A DNA stretch of 64,000 nt. Source: Adiantum capillus-veneris (Eukaryota > Streptophyta > Polypodiopsida > Polypodiales > Pteridaceae). The notes under the pieces are model-generated. The model saw only the letters and a list, made by a program, of their open reading frames with translations, was not told the DNA's origin and ran no database searches. Position numbers and translations under genes: made by a program. The stretch lies in NCBI GenBank assembly GCA_014529385.2, contig CM043947.1, forward strand, positions 125,896,891 through 125,960,890, given 5' to 3'. Shown here one piece after another: positions 37,556 through 48,611 of the stretch. Numbering within the stretch: the stretch's first letter is position 1; every line of letters starts with the position of its first letter.

Positions 37556-38565
37556 TCCTTGCGAGTAGTCTTGACAAAGACTCTTTTATCTTTGGTCGAG
37601 TTTATTGGTATATGTCAGAGGCATTACACAAAGTAAGACAACATGTTGGATTTGGTGCAAAGGACAAAGCTGCCATAATCACTATTGCCAACAAGTGATG
37701 GGTGCAATTGCATACGCCGTTGCATGGTGTTGCATTTGTATTGGATCCCAAATTCCAAATGCATCAACAATCGGCCAACAAAGAATTCATGACCGACTTC
37801 AAAACAATGTACTTTCGACTATTGGGACCAGAGCTCAGGGGGTTCCCCATTCAGTACCCCCCTATATAACGTGCGTTCACGGGGTATTAAAAAAATCCCT
37901 CTTTTAACATGTATGAATGAATAAAATGACCCCTTATTTTAGGATTTTTTTTCCACATTTGAATATATAACCCCTTATTTTAATGTATCTCTATTAAATT
38001 TCTTAATTTTTTATTTTTTTAAAACCCCTCCTTTCAAACTCGCGTTATACATTAACATGATTACATAGTGCACCCCTTGAGGATAAGACGATGAAAAAAC
38101 TGCTATTCATCAACGATTTGTATGCTAATAGAACTTGTATATTCTAGGATCCATGGCATATAAATTCCACAAGTGCACCTCTATGGCGGAAGGAGTATGG
38201 GGGGAAGAAAGTGAATTTGTAACACATTGCAGTAAGGGTTTTATCTATTGTAGCATCAAGTGGAAACTGTGAGAGAAATTGGTCGGCATTTGATTTTATG
38301 CATATCAAGAAACAAAACCGGCTTTACCCTAAGTGGGATACTAATTTGGTCTATGTTTTTTGCAACATGAGACTTATCCATAAGCCAGTGGAACATTGAA
38401 ACAATAGCAAAAGAAAAGCACTATGGTGTCTTCCAAACCCATGAAGCTATAGATATAAAAGTTGTTGTTGATGATGATATGGAATGGGAGATAGATTCAC
38501 AATGCTTTGATATGGATGAAGTAGATGATATGGTTGGTGTGTTTGATGCAGACGAAGATGTGTGA
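37556..38565 (+). pseudogene. hAT transposase pseudogene (C-terminal half)
   Basis: Three pieces in order. First, 37561-37830 reads VYWYMSEALHKV, then NK-stop-WVQLHTPLHGVAFVLDPKF, the hAT region before the dimerisation domain. The TGA at 37696-37698 replaces a position usually Arg (CGA to TGA). Second, 38175-38399 reads WRKEYGGKKVNL, stop, HIAVRVLSIVASSGNCERNWS, then FDFMHIKKQNRL and LVYVFCNMRLIHK, the hAT C-terminal dimerisation domain (PF05699 type); TAA at 38220-38222 replaces a likely Gln. Third, an acidic tail in another frame ends at TGA 38563-38565. About 300 bp of AT-rich DNA separates the first two pieces. It is clearly inactive. Confidence 0.85.
37860..38130. other. AT-rich insertion-like segment inside the hAT pseudogene
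   Basis: This separates two conserved hAT pieces and contains repeated ACCCCTTATTTTA phrases (37932 and 37970). It could be a small insertion, or eroded hAT sequence; no clear terminal repeats are seen. Confidence 0.4.
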
Positions 38566-38636
38566 CATAAGTCCTTTAAGTTTTGCATGACTTGATTACT
38601 TGAAAATTATGGAAGATAGTCATGCTATACTACTTG

Positions 38637-38681
<45 letters not shown>

Positions 38682-39491
38682 CTCGCAAAGTTATTTTTTC
38701 AATAAGAGTCAAAACTATAGTTAGATACAATACAAATTCTCTTCAAGAATACAAAAAAGGATAGTTGAGGGGGTAAATGAAACTCCATGATTAAAAAAAT
38801 TGTAGCACTTCACCAGTAGGAAGAGAATGGGGTGTAGGAGGGCCTCTTTATTTGCCATGAGCTTATAGAGGTGATTAGCATTTTGAGGAATAGGTGTATG
38901 CTATATGTGCAAGAATGGTGGGTGTGTAAGAGATGTGTAAGAGTGGTCAAAGGATGCACTTTTCCCCCCAAAAAGGAGATGGAAATTTTTATGATTTTTT
39001 GGCCTTTCATAACTCCCACATACGATCTCTGATTTGAGCGGAGATCATAGATCTGCAATCTACACGTTGAGCTCTTTCCATAGATATGCTACATGATATG
39101 GTTTTACTGACTATATTTTAAATTGCATTTTGGGGGGAAACTTTGAACTCAAATAAACTAGTTGTTTTGCATGTTCGAATTCAAAAGTTGTCCTTTGATT
39201 ACTTTCTTAATACTAAAGGTTTGACTTCCTTAAACTGCCAAATAAAGAAGCCCTTCTAGACCCCATTCTCTTCCTAATGATTGGCTTCTTGAGAAAATAG
39301 ATAGGGGTGAAGTGTACGAGGTGCTCAAGTCAAAGATTGTGTCAGCTTTTTGAGTAGCTCACTATGTTGAACTCAGTACTTCCAGGCTCATGAGATGGAT
39401 ATGCAAGTCCTTGTTGCAAAGGACTAGCCTATTCTGGCAGAGGCTCGTACAATGAGGCATATTGTTGTAGCTTGGATTGGGCCTCTGATAG
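38566..39491. other. Spacer between hAT remnant and L1
   Basis: Contains a (CT)n run at about 38640-38685. No gene recognised. It ends with ATAG at 39488-39491, which is repeated just beyond the other end of L1. Confidence 0.5.
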
Positions 39492-39735
39492 TGAGGTGGT
39501 CCGGGGCGGGCAACAAGAAGAGCAACCTCTAGACACCCTTCAAGGCTCCCGTGCTGCTCAATGGGGCTGGGGCACAACACAACACAAACCAAAACAACAA
39601 ACCCACAGCCAAATCCCAACTACATAAGGGGCACCACTTAGTTTAAGAGCGAACTAGGACGCAAAAGAGGAGAATCGTTAGAGCAACCTACAAACAAGCA
39701 AGGAATTTACAATGGAACACTCTCACACACTAAAA

Positions 39736-39793
<58 letters not shown>

Positions 39794-42102
39794 TGTACAA
39801 CTTAGCTTCAACTTTATATTTTGCACAAAAAGGAACTTAGAGCTTGCAGAATCAAGTGACAAGATTTGGTTATAGCATCACTAGCACATTGTCTTAGGGT
39901 TATGGGAGCCCTCTCACCATCCACCCTATTACAATGGTAGCCAAACAATTGCCAATGAATCACAAGCAACAAAACAACAACCTTCAATGAAACAAGTCAC
40001 CTTATGAAGCTGAATGAGTTTTCCAAGCCAAATTGGAGGAGAAGCGTGAGCCTTTGGACATGAATTGCACCCAAAACTACCAATTCATTGATGTTGGGGT
40101 AGATACAACAATGGTAGGAAGAATATCTTTACTCGCACTCACTCAAACTAGCTCAAGCTTTTCTATGCACCAAGGTGATGGTGTATAGAAAGCTTACTCT
40201 CTCTTTACAACCAAGATAGAACTGGCGTGTGGTACGCTCAATCTAGTGTGCAATAGTATAGTCATGTCTTTTACAAAGAGGAATGGGTTCTATTTATAGG
40301 TTTTAGAAGCCTTGATTAGGATTAAGCCTAATCAATTTTATTAGGAAAGATCAAGGATTATGAATTTTTATGAATTTCAAATGAGAATGGGGTCTCTCTT
40401 TTCTCTTGAGTCACATGGATGTGGGCTCAAGTAAGAGAATTATTGATGTGGTGAAAGGAGAGAAACTTCCATGGGAGTGAGTGAATTTGGTTTACTCGTG
40501 CGGTTGCCTACTCCATATGTTGATAGTGTGGGTGCATTTTTACAAGAGAAGTTAGTTGTTAGTGGTAATAATCACTAGAATTGTTAGTGATACATTTACA
40601 ATGGGTAGGATGAGTTGATTTGATGAAGGAAGAGGGGTGAATTAAAAGAGAATCATTGAGATGGTGAAGCTTTGAAGAAGCTTGAACTCACCCTTGTGTA
40701 GATTGTGGAAAAAATGACCGCTGGTCTTCTTCTTCTTCTTCGCTTCTTTACGCCGCCGCTACGGTTGACCACCACGATGAAAAGAGGATTTGTTGATGAA
40801 AAATCCTCAATTTGCAGAAGTTATCATGGTTAAGATGTTGAATTTTAGATATTTTTAGGAGAGGTAAATGAAATTGTAACATAGAAGCAATAGAGAGAGA
40901 CATGGAGAGGGTGTATGTATGTAGAGGTTCATAAAAGAACTATAGGGATGAGAGAGAAGGGTAATGGTGAAGAGGGTGGGAGAAGCCATGGAAATTGTAG
41001 GTTTGAGTGAGGGAAGGAGAGGGAGGGATGTGTAAGAGTGAGTAGGTGTGTGGAAGGGTGAGAGAAGACTAAGGGCTACTTGTGAGAAAAGTGGGCAGAC
41101 TGGGGTCCACTCAACAAGTCATAGCTCACCGCTGGTAGCTCCAAAAATCATGAAAAAATTTGAGGTGATTATTCAGAGCGTGGGCTACATGTTCTCTTTT
41201 GACTACCACTCCAAATTCGGAGTGGAGATAGGTGCCAAAATTCTCACCAAAAAGCCTGTTTTTATGCCTGCAAAAGTCTTTTAGTGGCCCCCTCCTTTGT
41301 TGAATTTGTACAATGCATCCAAGAGTGAGCCCCTCCTTTGTCATATTATAATACAAAGCATCCAAGTTGCCCTTGACCCATGCATGGAGGAGGATTATTG
41401 GTGAATAAAGAAATATATACATGGTGGGACTAGTGTATGGACTATTCATGGACTTTAGCTCAATGAGCACATGGTGTTAGAATAATGAGTAAAAATAATA
41501 ATAAAAATAAGGAGGAGTTATGGATATGGAAAGATATTGGAATCATATGATATGGTCCCTCCTTGAATTATTTTGGGTGAAAGAGGAAAAGGTATGCAAG
41601 TAAATAATATAATAAACGTAACCAATGAGTAGAAATCAATTTTTTGTTTTCACGAGGGTGAGGGTGAAAATGTGGGAGTGATTTGTACAAAGGAAAAATA
41701 TGAGGTTAGAGTATGTACATATTGGCAAAAAATATAATTATAGTGTAAGAGGATGAAAGAAGGTGTACATAGGTTTAATAAAACACACAACTAAGTATAA
41801 ATATTTAAATAAAATACCAAAATAATTATTAAAAATCCCTATATCTAGGCCATATATACGATGAAATATTTACACACAAAGAGGCCATAATATACTTTTA
41901 TTTTTTTATTTTTTTATTTTTTTGGCTCAACTAGCCCAGTGACTAGCTAGCTGAGGGTTTTTAAAAAGATATGGGAAAAGCCCCCTAACTCACACACGCC
42001 TATGTACAATGAAATGGTAGGGATAGCCATAGCGTTTGGGTGAATTTGGTAGGGTGAGGTATCTTACTATGGAAATTATAGAAAGCCAAAAAACGGCTAT
42101 CA
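39492..42102 (-). repeat. L1 3' LTR (left)
   Basis: 2611 bp, TG to CA. Contains a (GA)n tract at about 39748-39790, a TATA-type promoter at 40290 and two W-rich TTTTATTTTTTTATTTTT motifs near 41895-41920. It carries ~115 bp (about 39610-39735) that the other LTR lacks. Confidence 0.88.
40290..40298 (-). promoter_or_regulatory. TATA box in L1 left LTR
   Basis: CTATTTATA on the plus strand reads TATAAATAG on the minus strand, the direction of L1 transcription. It is conserved in both LTRs. Confidence 0.65.
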
Positions 42103-42118
42103 TTAGCCTCCCCCTTAG
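42103..42118 (-). other. L1 polypurine tract
   Basis: Minus-strand CTAAGGGGGAGGCTAA ends directly at the 3' LTR (TGATAGCC). L2 has a similar purine tract ending GGCTAACGA at the same place. Confidence 0.75.
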
Positions 42119-42149
42119 ATAATGGTACATTCATGTACCATTTATCCGA

Positions 42150-43178
42150 TCATACAACATGTATATTATGTAACGTCTGTCTTTGTCTGCTCTTATCTTT
42201 GAAGAACCTTTGTTGTGTGATTAAAAAACCTTGTGTGATATGGAAGGTTCTCCGAGCCAATAGCAAGATGAAATGAAGTGACGGAGTAAACCTCCTCCAT
42301 TGAGAAAGTTTCCATAAGCACCCCCCAGGATCAAAGATCTTGAAATATCTTTCCCAAAGCGAGATGTATGGTATGGAATCACTTACTGATTTCGGTTGAA
42401 GAAAGTTGTATATTTTACTGTTGTCCATCATTGCATTTATTACTATGAATGTGATATAAAATATTGGTTGCTCTTCCTCCTGTGTAAAGTTGATGTATCT
42501 GCTATGATCTTCAAGAGCTTGTATGAGAAAATTCTTGAACTGTAGCTCATAAAATTCATTCAACCTGGGTAGACTCATCAACAAGTAAAAAATTCTATGA
42601 CCTTCATGATTTAGGAAAGCTTGATCCATGCTTCCAGCTGCTATTGGAAGATATTGCAAATAGTTTACCACATAAGTAGATAATAGACAAAGGTTTCTAT
42701 TGCTTCCAATACATTGGAAGAGAATAGATTTTGGTACTGATTGATGAAATATCCACATGTAGCAATCAACAAGTTTTTCATCTATGATGAAGACCAGAAG
42801 CATCACAATGTGCGACCTCCATACACCAAAGAACCAAATGAAGAAGATTTGGAAACATCCGTTTATCACCAAGTATTCATGTCCTCTTCCGCTTAAGAAG
42901 GTATGGTGTCCCCGATGAAAGGTATATGTGAAGAGAGGAGAAGTTGACGTTGAAGAGGTGAAACCCAATATGAAGATGATTGGGGCTTCAAAAGCTTGGA
43001 TTTCCTTGCTAAGAGATTGTCCCATGAATGAAGAGCCACCCACTAAAACACCATTGGAGAGAATGATACCCTTCTGATAGTTTCCTTTTATGATTTTATC
43101 TTTTACTACTCTCCCATGTTCTTCATCCCCTTCTAAGCCCCCCCTTTGGCAAGGTTGTAACTCCTCACATCGTACCAC
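42150..43178 (-). CDS. L1 second ORF: hydrophobic accessory protein, function unknown
   Basis: 342 open codons in a frame different from the Gag ORF. The frame is open back to ~43211 and so overlaps the end of gag by about 15 nt. There is no ATG until residue 52 (43025), so expression would need frameshifting, splicing, or that internal start. A strongly hydrophobic stretch lies at about residues 105-130 (CFQIFFIWFFGVW, then IVMLLVFII), and another near residues 300-312 (LHFILLLA). Near the C-terminus is FDPGGCLWKL, resembling motifs in L2 and at 29.9 kb. A membrane or env-like role is possible but not shown. No protease, polymerase or integrase motif is present. The frame is intact despite encoding no enzyme. 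Confidence 0.6.
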   Translation of the reverse strand: MVRCEELQPCQRGGLEGDEEHGRVVKDKIIKGNYQKGIILSNGVLVGGSSFMGQSLSKEIQAFEAPIIFILGFTSSTSTSPLFTYTFHRGHHTFLSGRGHEYLVINGCFQIFFIWFFGVWRSHIVMLLVFIIDEKLVDCYMWIFHQSVPKSILFQCIGSNRNLCLLSTYVVNYLQYLPIAAGSMDQAFLNHEGHRIFYLLMSLPRLNEFYELQFKNFLIQALEDHSRYINFTQEEEQPIFYITFIVINAMMDNSKIYNFLQPKSVSDSIPYISLWERYFKIFDPGGCLWKLSQWRRFTPSLHFILLLARRTFHITQGFLITQQRFFKDKSRQRQTLHNIHVV

Positions 43179-43194
43179 TTCAAAGGTTGATGGA

Positions 43195-44304
43195 TTACTG
43201 TTCCTCCATGCTTAGCATACATGGGTCATACCAATGCTTTTCAACATCCTCAAACACTTCTTCAAGATTATCCTCACATGGATTCAACTCACACTCTTCT
43301 ACTTTGTTTTGGAGTTGGCATTCCATGTACACAATCATCTCTTTATGATCAATGTGGTCCATGATCTCTCCACCTATGATTTCATCTTCTTCTTCACTCT
43401 CTTCTTTTAGACAAGATACACTCTCAGAACATTCCATAAGATCAAGGTTACCTTCAAGGTCTTCATTCTCCATAGAGTCATGTTGCACAAAAGCTTCGTC
43501 TGCTCGGACTAGAAATTGATCCTCCGCCAAAAGGTTGGATGTATCCATTATTGAAACATCAATGCCATTTGAGATATCTTGTGTCGATTTTTGCATGCTT
43601 GTGATAAAGGTAGAAGAAAGAGATTCCACATTTGAATCTTGGCCACACACTTTAGCACTTGAATAATCAGTTGGCATGTAAGTAACTTCTTCAACATTTG
43701 TCGGAGTAGAAGGAGACAAGTATGGCAAAGGAGATGACTCCTTGATAGAAACACTTTCATGATGGTTGGTTCTTCCAGCATGATGGAAACCAGTTTTGAT
43801 GTAGAAGTACTTGTGAAACTTCCTTCGGGCAATAGTGACCGCTTCTTCAAAGGTAGAGGGTCCACTACAAGTAACCTTAGTCTTTAGGAAAGGAGACAAA
43901 CCCGAAATAAATTGATCCATTTTTACATAATCTGGAAATGTAGAACTAAATCCACATCCTTCCCATTGACGAGAAAAAATATCCTCATAAGCATAGTAGT
44001 CTTCACCATGTTGTTGAAGTCTCCGTAGTGAAGCCCATGCTTTCTCCGTTGTTGGAACTTTAGAGAATCTGGCCTTCAAAGCTTTGGAAATTTGGGTATA
44101 TCCATCTTCAATCTGAGAAGACATACTCCAAAACCATTGCTCAGCGTTGCCTCTAACGCATAGCAATAGAAAATCCCCTTTTTCAATGTCATCCCTTTTA
44201 CCAAGGATATGACAAACCATTCTAAAATCAGCAAGAAAATCATCAACATCTTCTTCTGGATTTCCAAAGAAGATTGGGATATCATCAAAGGTATAGCGTG
44301 TCAT
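43195..44304 (-). CDS. L1 Gag-like protein
   Basis: 369 codons from ATG 44304 to TAA 43195. The first ~170 residues have the retrotransposon Gag pattern (PF03732 style): IPIFFGNPEEDVDDFLADFR, EQWFWSMSS, FSRQWEG, FISGLSPFLKTKV, TFEEAVTIARR. The rest is acidic, with a Ser/Glu-rich segment (KEESEEEDEIIGGE) around residue 300. There is no CCHC zinc knuckle, unusual for a plant Gag. It would form the capsid in which element RNA is packaged. It lies ~295 nt downstream of the 5' LTR, directly after the primer site and leader. The start is the first ATG of the frame and begins with a canonical Gag N-terminus. Confidence 0.75.
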   Translation of the reverse strand: MTRYTFDDIPIFFGNPEEDVDDFLADFRMVCHILGKRDDIEKGDFLLLCVRGNAEQWFWSMSSQIEDGYTQISKALKARFSKVPTTEKAWASLRRLQQHGEDYYAYEDIFSRQWEGCGFSSTFPDYVKMDQFISGLSPFLKTKVTCSGPSTFEEAVTIARRKFHKYFYIKTGFHHAGRTNHHESVSIKESSPLPYLSPSTPTNVEEVTYMPTDYSSAKVCGQDSNVESLSSTFITSMQKSTQDISNGIDVSIMDTSNLLAEDQFLVRADEAFVQHDSMENEDLEGNLDLMECSESVSCLKEESEEEDEIIGGEIMDHIDHKEMIVYMECQLQNKVEECELNPCEDNLEEVFEDVEKHWYDPCMLSMEEQ

Positions 44305-44578
44305 AGTCTCTCAATGCTAGAACCACACAAAGATTAGTTCCAAACAATCATCAACTAACTACACAAAGTTTTGAAAGGTCTTTCAACATGAATTCTAGAC
44401 TTTTATGTGAAAATGTTTTTTTCCTTTCTTATGTTATGCATAATCCGAACCATATTCTAGATCAATTTTTGTCTCCTTGAAATTAAACTCGGTCTGTTTT
44501 CATGATTCATAAAATCTACTTGATTATGCTGAAATTCAAGCATTCATGCAATACAACAACACTAAGCACACAATCGTT

Positions 44579-44597
44579 CCTCAGTGGGGGCACAAAA
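44579..44597 (-). other. L1 primer-binding site
   Basis: Minus-strand TTTTGTGCCCCCACTGAGG starts one base after the 5' LTR. The same sequence (TTTGGTGCCCCCACTGAGG) stands at the same place in L2. It has the form of a complement to a tRNA 3' end; the tRNA is not assigned. Confidence 0.7.
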
Positions 44598-44598
44598 T

Positions 44599-44745
44599 TG
44601 AGGCGGTCTGGGGCGGGCAACAAGAAGAGCAACCTCTAGACACCCTTCAAGGCTCCCATGCTGCTCAATGGGGCTAGGGCACAACACAACACAAACCAAA
44701 ACACAAACCAAAACAACAAACAAGTTTTTCATCTATGATGAAGAC

Positions 44746-44818
<73 letters not shown>

Positions 44819-47128
44819 TGTACAACTTAGCTTCAACTTTATATTTTGCACAAAAAGGAACTTAGAGCTTGCGGAATCAAGTGACAAGATTTGGTTATAG
44901 CATCACTAGCACATTGTCTTAGGGTTATGGGAGCCCTCTCACCATCCACCCTCTTACAATGGTAGCCAAACAATAGCCAATGAATCACAAGCAACAAAAC
45001 AACAACCTTCAATGAAACAAGTCACCTTATGAAGTTGAATGAGTTTGCCAAGCCAAATTGGAGGAGAAGCGTGAGCCTTTGGACATGAATTGCACCCAAA
45101 ACTACCAATTCATTGATGTTGGGGTAGATACAACAATGGTAGGAAGAATATCTTCTACTCGCACTCACTCAAACTAGCTCAAGCTTTTCTATGCACCAAG
45201 GTGATGGTGTATAGAAAGCATACTCTCTCTTTACAACCAAGATAGAACTGGCGTGTGGTGCACTCAATCTAGTGTGCAATGGTATAGTCATGTCTTTTAC
45301 AAGGAGGAATGGGTTCTATTTATAGGTTTTATAAGCCTTGATTAGGATTAAGCGTAATCAATTTTATTAGGAAAGATCAAGGATTATGAATTTTTATGAA
45401 TTTCAAATGAGAATGGGGTCTCTCTTTTCTCTTGAGTCACATGGATGTGGGCTCAAGTAAGAGAATTATTGATGTGGTGAAAGGAGAGAAACTTCCATGG
45501 GAGTGAGTGAATTTGGTTTACTCGTGCGGTTGCCTACTCCATATGTTGATAGTGTGGGTGCATTTTTACAAGAGAAGTTAGTTGTTAGTGGTAATAATCA
45601 CTAGAATTGTTAGTGATACATTTACAATGGGTAGGATGAGTTGATTTGATGAAGGAAGAGGGGTGAATTAAAAGAGAATCATTGAGATGGTGAAGCTTTG
45701 AAGAAGCTTGAACTCACCCTTGTGTAGATTGTGGAAAAAATGACCGCTGGTCTTCTTCTTCTTCTTCGCTTCTTTACGCCGCCGCTACGGTTGACCACCA
45801 CGATGAAAAGAGGATTTGTTGATGAAAAATCCTCAATTTGCAGAAGTTATCATGGTTAAGATGCTGAATTTTAGATATTTTTAGGAGAGGTAAATGAAAT
45901 TGTAACATAGAAGCAATAGAGAGAGACATGGAGAGGGTGTATGTATGTAGAGGTTCATAAAAGAACTATAGGGATGAGAGAGAAGGGTAATGGTGAAGAG
46001 GGTGGGAGAAGCCATGGAAATTGCAGGTTTGAGTGAGGGAAGGAGAGGGAGGGATGTGTAAGAGTGAGTAGGTGTGTGGAAGGGTGAGAGAAGACTAAGG
46101 GCTACTTGTGAGAAAAGTGGGCAGACTGGGGTCCACTCAACAAGTCATAGCTCACCGCTGATAGCTCTAAAAATCATGGAAAAATTTGAGGTGATTATTC
46201 AGAGCGTGGGCTACATGTTCTCTTTTGACTACCGCTCCAAATTCGGAGTGGACATAGGTGCCAAAATTCTCACCAAAAAGCCTGTTTTTATGCCTGCAAA
46301 AGTCTTTTAGTGGCCCCCTCCTTTGTTGAATTTGTACAATGCATCCAAGAGTGAGCCCCTCCTTTGTCATATTATAATACAAAGCATCCAAGTTGCCCTT
46401 GACCCATGCATGGAGGAGGATTATTGGTGAATAAAGAAATATATACATGGTGGGACTAGTGTATGGACTATTCATGGACTTTAGCTCAATGAGCACATGG
46501 TGTTAGAATAATGAGTAAAAATAATAATAAAAATAAGGAGGAGTTATGGATATGGAAAGATATTGGAATCATATGATATGGTCCCTCCTTGAATTATTTT
46601 GGGTGAAAGAGGAAAAGGTATGCAAGTAAATAATATAATAAACGTAACCAATGAGTAGAAATCAATTTTTTGTTTTCACGAGGGTGAGGGTGAAAATGTG
46701 GGAGTGATTTGTATAAAGGAGAAATATGAGGTTAGAGTATGTACATATTGGCAAAAAATATAATTATGGTGTAAGAGGATGAAAGAAGGTGTACATAGGT
46801 TTAATAAAACACACATCTAAGTAGAAATATTTAAATAAAATACCAAAATAATTATTAAAAATCCCTATATCTAGGCCATATATACAATGAAATATTTACA
46901 CACAAAGAGGCCATAATATACTTTTATTTTTTTATTTTTTTATTTTTTTGGCTCAACTAGCCCAGTGACTAGCTAGCTGAGGGTTTTTAAGAAGATATGG
47001 GAAAAGCCCCCTAACTCACACACGCCTATGTACAGTGAAATGGTAGGGATAGCCATAGCGTTTGGGTGAATTTGGTAGGGTGAGGTATCTTACTATGGAA
47101 ATTATGGAAAGCCAAAAAACGGCTATCA
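44599..47128 (-). repeat. L1 5' LTR (right)
   Basis: 2530 bp, partner of 39492-42102. It has a longer (GA)n tract (44749-44815). In place of ~115 bp present in the other LTR it carries a 29-bp copy (44719-44747) of internal L1 sequence from 42768-42796. Confidence 0.88.
45316..45324 (-). promoter_or_regulatory. TATA box in L1 right (5') LTR
   Basis: Minus-strand TATAAATAG, identical in context to the left LTR. This copy would drive the genomic RNA. Confidence 0.65.
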
Positions 47129-47657
47129 ATAGCTCTATATCAAGATCAAAGATTCTGCCATGGAACATGTCAGGTGTCTCTCCTTGGCTTGCAAGATCCT
47201 ACCCCTGGCTTGCTAATACAACAAGCATCTTTGATTCTGTAGGATGTAGAACTATATGACGTTTGTGTGTAGGCATTGGGTTATTGGTGTTACTTGTTGC
47301 CACTTTGTTTGCAATCCAACCCCGCCTAACACCAAGATTCTTTGGGCGGTCTGACCAATCTACCCGCCTCCCAAGGAATCATAAGCATAGCACTATTGTA
47401 TGAAGTAAAGTACCTTTTGGTTATTGTTTGAAATAACTCTCTCTCATCGTTGAGTCTTTGTACAAATACTCGTGCTAGCCCTTTGTGCTGCAAATCTGAT
47501 TCCTTTGCATTGATGTTGATTCAAAATAGTTACTGATGCACAAAGTGCTTTGGACCTAGGTTCTTGCACTCTTTGAGGCTGAGAGGATTGCCTTGTAACT
47601 CGGACTCGTCCTCTTCAATTCTAGCAATAGCTTTGAGGTCTTTCTCTTGGCCATTGT

Positions 47658-47707
<50 letters not shown>

Positions 47708-47887
47708 TTGTAGATCACCTGAGCTTCAGTGTGGTGAAGTTCTTCTTAAATATTTGCAAATCAAGCAAATATGTCACCATTAGAAAGCTCTAAAATGAAG
47801 TTAATAAGTCATCACATTTAAATCACTTATTGAATACAACAGTTTACATTTGCTTACTAGAGAGAAAACAACAATCAAATCATCACT
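47129..47887. other. Spacer or distal L3 region, no firm gene
   Basis: Contains a (CT)n run at about 47660-47705. Two minus-strand open stretches (about 47205-47390 and 47530-47660) read like eroded protein but match nothing I recognise. They lie downstream of the kinase-like segment, so they may belong to it. Confidence 0.4.
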
Positions 47888-48072
47888 TTAGTCATCATTT
47901 ATTTGTAGACCAGAAGTCATTACAATGTCACAGCCCACTATATGGGCACCTTTTAGACAGAGAAAGAGATTAAAAGCGTTAGGTCGGGTTAAGGGATTGT
48001 TTTGCTTGCCACTCTCAAGGTGGGTAAATACATTGATTAAAAAATCCAACATGCACTTTAAGAGCCGTTTAC
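47888..48072 (-). pseudogene. Distal part of kinase-like segment, cut off by Copia-2
   Basis: If Copia-2 and one TTTAC are ignored, the minus-strand reading of 54540-54511 runs in frame into 48072-47888, passing from MDIFSMFH through CKRLLKCMLDFLINVF to a stop at 47888. The stretch has the helical look of a kinase C-lobe, but similarity is too weak for a firm call on its own. Position and frame continuity support it. Confidence 0.45.
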
Positions 48073-48299
48073 TGTTACCATATGCATGTGGTAGTGATGT
48101 GTGTGAACACACTAGGACCGCCGGGGCATTTTTTCCCTCTTTAGGAGGTTTTTTCCCCCGTGCATTGTATATACGCCCATCACTCTAGGGCTATCTATCT
48201 TTCCATTTCACACTAAGTAACACACTCTCTATTGTGTGCCTTGAGCTTCCTTCGTCTTCTCCAAGCTGTGTGTGTTTCTCTACAACCCTAATTCCAACA
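48073..48299 (+). repeat. Copia-2 5' LTR
   Basis: 227 bp, TGTTACC to CCAACA. TATATA at 48168-48173 is the likely promoter core. It matches the LTRs of copies A-C. Confidence 0.95.
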
Positions 48300-48301
48300 A
48301 T

Positions 48302-48314
48302 TGGTATTAGAGCA
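48302..48314 (+). other. Copia-2 primer-binding site
   Basis: TGGTATTAGAGCA begins three bases after the LTR. It matches the iMet site TGGTATCAGAGC with one C-to-T change; copies A and B keep the unmutated form. Confidence 0.9.
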
Positions 48315-48611
48315 GGTCACGTCCTCCCGGGCTTAGTCGCCAGCTGCTCCAGCACATGCCTGCTCACTTTCTCCGATTTCAGTGAGCTTTGGCGAGCTCA
48401 AAATTTCGATTTGGGCTCATTTTGGCCTCCATTTCCACTACAGGCAGTACTGCACAGGCTATTTCATCATTTTGTGCAGAATTTCTTTCAGTGCCGTTTT
48501 CTTCATAACAGGTGCCTTATAGTCTTCTACGGTTTGTGCTATATAGCACGGTTGTTCTCGCTCTGTTTCTCCTATTTTCACGCAGTTTTCACATCAGGTG
48601 CAGCATTTACT

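Larger units (their letters stand above)
39492..47128 (-). mobile_element. L1: gag-only LTR retrotransposon with very long LTRs
   Basis: Two direct repeats of 2611 and 2530 bp (39492-42102 and 44599-47128) are ~98% alike by eye, begin TGAGG and end CTATCA, and flank a 2496-bp interior. ATAG occurs directly outside both ends (39488-39491, 47129-47132), a likely 4-bp target duplication. The interior is read on the minus strand: primer site next to the right LTR, Gag-like ORF, second ORF, purine tract next to the left LTR. No protease, reverse transcriptase, RNase H or integrase motif is present in any frame. It is a LARD-like, non-autonomous element that still keeps long open frames. Confidence 0.88.
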
